DNA from: Alphaproteobacteria bacterium bin52 | GTDB taxonomy: Bacteria; Pseudomonadota; Alphaproteobacteria; Thalassobaculales; Thalassobaculaceae | Assembly (NCBI GenBank): GCA_002238645.1 | Contig: MPMT01000038.1 | Coordinates: 1 to 45,125 of the forward strand | DNA: 45,125 bases | Reading direction: 5' to 3' | Shown: in pieces, positions 42,391 to 45,125 of the stretch | How the letters are laid out: every line of letters begins with the position of its first letter | Numbering within the stretch: the stretch's first letter is position 1 | Translations under genes and position numbers: made by a program | Notes under the pieces: generated by a model | Database searches by the model: none | Told to the model about the DNA's origin: nothing | The model's input: the letters and a program-made list of their open reading frames with translations, nothing else

Positions 42391-42508
42391 CTGACCGATC
42401 AGGAAGGCGGCTCGCCTGCTCCGGGGAAGGGCGCGGTGCATCCGGCGCTCGATCTGCTGCTGCCGGCCGGGCGAGGATGCGTGGCGCAGGCTCGATGTTC
42501 TCCGGGCA

Positions 42509-42685
42509 TCAATGGCGCAATTCCGTGCGTTTCGGGTAGTGGGTGATGATCAGCGAGGCCAGAACCTCGGTGACCTCGCTTGGGCGTAGCGTGAGGTCGG
42601 CGGAAACGTTCTTGGGGAAGGGCTGGACCGGTAAGGGGTGTGACGGATGCCCCAAGATCAGAGTGGATAAATTGTAAGCTTCGCA
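42509..42685 (-). pseudogene. Short protein-like remnant without a start codon
   Basis: Between two stops on the minus strand an open frame of 58 codons ends with a protein-like tail, D-L-T-L-R-P-S-E-V-T-E-V-L-A-S-L-I-I-T-H-Y-P. No ATG or strong alternative start is present. It looks like the C-terminal end of a gene truncated by insertion of the hipBA region. I cannot name the family. The rest of 42391-42722 holds no other supported gene. Confidence 0.3.
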
Positions 42686-42715
42686 CTACATATCTAGCAG
42701 AACTGCAGTGCGAAG
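42679..42715. promoter_or_regulatory. Perfect inverted repeat upstream of hipB (putative operator)
   Basis: CTTCGCACT at 42679-42687 is exactly complementary to AGTGCGAAG at 42707-42715, with 19 bases between. It spans the AT-rich area just before the hipB start and overlaps the likely promoter (TTGTAA at 42672-42677). HipB antitoxins repress their own operon through such repeats, so this is a strong operator candidate. Confidence 0.65.
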
Positions 42716-42722
42716 ATCTCCA

Positions 42723-43058
42723 ATGCCGACTCCTCACAATCCTCCCGCCGCGGTCCGGCGGGCGCTGCGTAAACTGGGAGCGGACATTCATGATGCCCGT
42801 CGTCGTCGTCGGCTGCCCATGGCCGTCGTGGCGGAACGCGCCTTCACGTCCCGCTCCACCCTTCAAAAGGTCGAAGCCGGCGACACCACTGTCGGCATCG
42901 GCATCTACGCCGGTGTCCTGCAGGCGCTCGGCTTGCTCGAAGGCTTGAGCCTGATTGCCGACATCAGCAATGACAGCGTCGGACAGGCCCTCGCCAGCGC
43001 CGCGCTGCCCAGGCATGTTCATCTCAAGCGGCCGGCCGGATCGTCCCGCAGTGACTGA
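42723..43058 (+). CDS. hipB: HipB-like XRE-family antitoxin/repressor
   Basis: The 111-residue product has a helix-turn-helix of the XRE type at about residues 22-70. Signs are R-L-P-M-A-V-V-A-E-R-A-F-T-S-R-S-T-L-Q-K-V-E-A-G and I-Y-A-G-V-L-Q-A-L-G. The neighbour is hipA, and the stop overlaps the hipA GTG by eight bases (GTGACTGA), the usual coupled arrangement. It should neutralise HipA and repress the operon. The ATG at 42723 is preferred over a GTG at 42708. Confidence 0.88.
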   Translation: MPTPHNPPAAVRRALRKLGADIHDARRRRRLPMAVVAERAFTSRSTLQKVEAGDTTVGIGIYAGVLQALGLLEGLSLIADISNDSVGQALASAALPRHVHLKRPAGSSRSD

Positions 43059-44298
43059 CTTTGAGATCCATATCGATCTTGATGGCCGCACCCGGCAGAT
43101 CGGGCTGGCGCGGAGCAATCGCGCTCGCGGCACGGAGATCGTCGTCTTCGGCTATGACGACGCCTGGCTCGAAGACCCTGACAGGTTCTCGCTCGAGCCT
43201 GCCCTTGCGCTGGGACGGGGCGCCTTTGCGCCACCCGCCGGCTTCGCGGCCTTCGGATCCATTGGTGATTCAGCGCCCGACAGCTGGGGCCGCCGGCTGA
43301 TGCAGCGCGCCGAGCGGCGACTCGCCAAACGCGAAGGTCGCGCAGTCCGCACGCTCCTGGAGAGCGACTATCTCCTTGGCGTGGCCGACGAGACCCGGCT
43401 GGGCGCATTGCGCTTTCGTTGGGCTGGCGACCAGACGTTCCAGGCTCCGATGCGCGCAGGGGTGCCGGCTCTGACTGCGCTTGGCCGTCTGCTTCAGATC
43501 ACCGAGCGGATTTTCCGCAACGAGGAAACCGACGAAGATCTCCGGCTCATCTTCGCTCCCGGCTCCTACCTGGGCGGCGCGCGGCCGAAGGCGTCGGTAG
43601 TCGACCAGCACGGCCGTCTCTCGATCGCCAAGTTTCCGAAGGAGACCGACGATTACTGCATGGAAACCTGGGAGGAGATTGCGCTGCGTCTGGCCGGCCA
43701 GGCCGGGATCGCCACGCCCACGCATGATCTGATCGACGTCGCCGGCAAGAAGGTCATGCTGTCACGGCGCTTCGATCGCCAGGGCGCAATCCGCATTCCG
43801 TTCCTGTCGGCCATGGCGATGATGGGCGCGAGAGACGCCGAGCGCGGCAGCTACCCAGAGATCGTCGATGCTCTCGCGGAACATGGTGCCCAGGGAAAGA
43901 CGGACGCCCATGCTCTTTATCGGCGCGTCGTCTTCAGCGTGTTGATCTCCAATGTCGACGATCACCTGCGCAACCACGGCTTCCTGTGGCTCGGCAGGAC
44001 GGGATGGTCACTCTCTCCCGCCTACGACCTCAATCCTGTACCCGCGGACCTCAAGGCGCGGGTCCTGACGACCAACATCGATCTCGACGAGGGCACCTGT
44101 TCGCTCGATCTGCTGGAGGCCGTCTCAGAGTATTTCACGCTGACGCTGGCGCAGGCCCGCCCGATCATCAAGGAAGTCGCGACCGTGACCGTGACCTGGC
44201 GCGACACCGCGAAAGCGGTCGGCGCGCGCGCTGCCGAGATCGACCGCATGGCCAGTGCCTTCGAGCACGACGACCTGAAGCGGGCACTAGCCCTGTGA
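43051..44298 (+). CDS. hipA: HipA-like serine/threonine kinase toxin
   Basis: The 415-residue product starts at a GTG within the hipB end. It has the HipA N-terminal subdomain, the glycine-rich G-S-Y-L-G-G-A-R-P-K-A loop, the M-L-S-R-R-F-D-R segment, the catalytic loop N-V-D-D-H-L-R-N (301-308, with Asp303 and Asn308), and A-Y-D-L-N-P (Asp326) as the metal-binding Asp. HipA kinases phosphorylate translation factors such as glutamyl-tRNA synthetase and cause growth arrest. The protein looks complete. It could act as a stability or persistence module of this island. Confidence 0.92.
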   Translation: MTDFEIHIDLDGRTRQIGLARSNRARGTEIVVFGYDDAWLEDPDRFSLEPALALGRGAFAPPAGFAAFGSIGDSAPDSWGRRLMQRAERRLAKREGRAVRTLLESDYLLGVADETRLGALRFRWAGDQTFQAPMRAGVPALTALGRLLQITERIFRNEETDEDLRLIFAPGSYLGGARPKASVVDQHGRLSIAKFPKETDDYCMETWEEIALRLAGQAGIATPTHDLIDVAGKKVMLSRRFDRQGAIRIPFLSAMAMMGARDAERGSYPEIVDALAEHGAQGKTDAHALYRRVVFSVLISNVDDHLRNHGFLWLGRTGWSLSPAYDLNPVPADLKARVLTTNIDLDEGTCSLDLLEAVSEYFTLTLAQARPIIKEVATVTVTWRDTAKAVGARAAEIDRMASAFEHDDLKRALAL

Positions 44299-44644
44299 CG
44301 AGATGCTGCCTTCAAAGCTTGGATCCGCCAGCGGGCGGTGCTGTTACTGGTGCGACCGTCGATCTGAGCGTCGCGGACACCGAGTACGCTGAAACTCGTG
44401 AGGTCGAACTGGTAGCGGTGACGCTGTGGCGAGTGGCACGGTCAATGTGCCATGAACCATTGGCGCGGAGCGGTCACACCTTGCCTGAGGCTGCTTTGAG
44501 CGCAGCCTGGTGAGTCTCTGTGCTGCGAGCGAGTAAGGACGGGTGCCTGATGTCTTCCCCTGCACTGGCGACGGTTGGCCTGGTTTGTCCGGATCGATGG
44601 CAGTGAAGGGGTCGGGCTGGGTTGGTTGCGGTGAACCGGGCTTG
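44299..44644. other. Intergenic region after hipA
   Basis: About 345 bases lie between hipA and the transposase remnant. Open frames on both strands look non-coding. The inner part near 44430-44475 could be IS terminal sequence, but I see no matching inverted repeat. Confidence 0.4.
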
Positions 44645-44869
44645 CCAGTGGACGCGGAAGGTGCCGTTTCCCTGTTCTTCGAGCAGGCCGAACTGTGCGA
44701 GCTGTCGCAGCCAGCAGTGTGCATTGCGCCAGGCGGGCAGAGCCTCGGAGTCAGTGCCGGGATTACGGTAGGGAACCCGGTCACGGACCATGACATGGAG
44801 CGCGATCTTGTGGGCAGTGGCCACGATGGCGCGCTTGTCGCCACGCCGTGCGGTCAGCGTGCTACTTAA
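44645..44869 (-). pseudogene. IS110-family transposase C-terminal remnant
   Basis: About 75 codons on the minus strand match the end of IS110/IS116/IS902 transposases. The pattern is T-A-R-R-G-D-K-R-A-I-V-A-T-A-H-K-I-A, then the R-V-P-Y-R-N-P-G-T-D segment, then L-A-Q-F-G-L-L. The RuvC-like N-terminal domain and the catalytic Ser region are missing, and the frame enters unrelated sequence on both sides. It is therefore a decayed insertion-sequence fragment. Confidence 0.6.
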
Positions 44870-44943
44870 GGTGGCGAACTGGCAGCTTCTGGTGCGAGCA
44901 TCCATGTTTCGCGTCAAGGGGGCGTGGTTGGCGGGTTTGCGAC

Positions 44944-44975
44944 TTATCCACAGTTTTTCCACAAGGTTATCCACA
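44944..44975 (+). other. Cluster of three DnaA-box-like 9-mers
   Basis: Two perfect TTATCCACA boxes (44944-44952 and 44967-44975) flank a near-match TTTTCCACA (44956-44964), all on the same strand. They lie in the otherwise gene-poor stretch 44870-45125, beyond the transposase remnant. Such clusters occur at replication origins of chromosomes and plasmids and at DnaA titration sites. No replication gene is visible within the window. Confidence 0.5.
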
Positions 44976-45125
44976 GGGTGGTTGCCCTCGATCGCTTCCG
45001 GGCGCCACGCACTCCCGGCGTGTCTTCGACTGGTTCGATCAATTGACTGCAGCTCGTTGGGTGTGATCACGCGTTCGTTTCCGCTGCGGTGACGGGCGGC
45101 TGCGGGGTCCAGGAGCGCTGCTGGG

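Noticed and set aside
41119..42441. A 440-codon minus-strand frame opposite the DapA-like gene
   Set aside because: It is antisense to a gene with a clear TIM-barrel motif set and has an Arg/Gly/His-rich composition typical of shadows.

Overview
The window is high-GC, densely packed bacterial DNA with signs of a Gram-negative chromosome. It has a lipopolysaccharide-type glycosyltransferase pair, a lipobox lipoprotein and a complete tRNA-Ser(GGA). The mix of TauD/TfdA oxygenases, CaiB-type CoA-transferase, acyl-CoA dehydrogenase, DadA-like oxidase and an addB-addA gene order suggests an alphaproteobacterium, perhaps Rhodospirillales-like. That placement is inference from gene content; no rRNA or marker gene is present.

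Layout. Bases 1-345 look like the 3' end of a degenerate group II intron. 382-2265 (minus) is a Rieske ferredoxin / small protein / amidohydrolase operon. 2690-8182 is mixed housekeeping and envelope genes: DOPA-dioxygenase-like protein, tRNA-Ser, secreted HNH/excalibur nuclease, SLT-type lipoprotein, S49 protease, ferredoxin reductase, ChaC and two small membrane proteins. 8443-9654 is an orphan RloA-like ATPase with altered catalytic residues. 10129-12206 is a coupled GT4/GT9 pair, followed by an ABHD10-like hydrolase.

13064-28958 is a catabolic district, mostly on the minus strand. Its operons are GMC oxidoreductase-NHL protein; SDR-DadA-TauD; acyl-CoA synthetase-CaiB-FAD enzyme; and alcohol dehydrogenase-TauD-SDR, with a DMT exporter embedded. 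The set looks suited to activating and oxidising small carboxylates or amino-acid-like compounds, but no substrate can be named.

29516-39375 (plus) is the most interesting part. It is a co-directional run of a tandem-AAA+ ATPase, a WYL regulator, a papain/C39-like cysteine protein, a 29-codon coupled ORF, an AddB-like nuclease and an AddA-like helicase-nuclease. I propose it as a candidate, possibly undescribed, anti-invader or DNA-end-processing system. The run is followed convergently by an AT-richer gene for a putative D...ExK nuclease whose 3' end carries a 95-bp tandem duplication that shifts frame. After a DUF3047 protein and an atypical DapA-family protein comes a hipBA toxin-antitoxin pair with a perfect inverted repeat upstream. 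The window ends with an IS110-family transposase remnant and a cluster of DnaA-box-like 9-mers. Intron remnant, toxin-antitoxin, IS remnant and AT-rich gene together suggest that the right third is accessory DNA.
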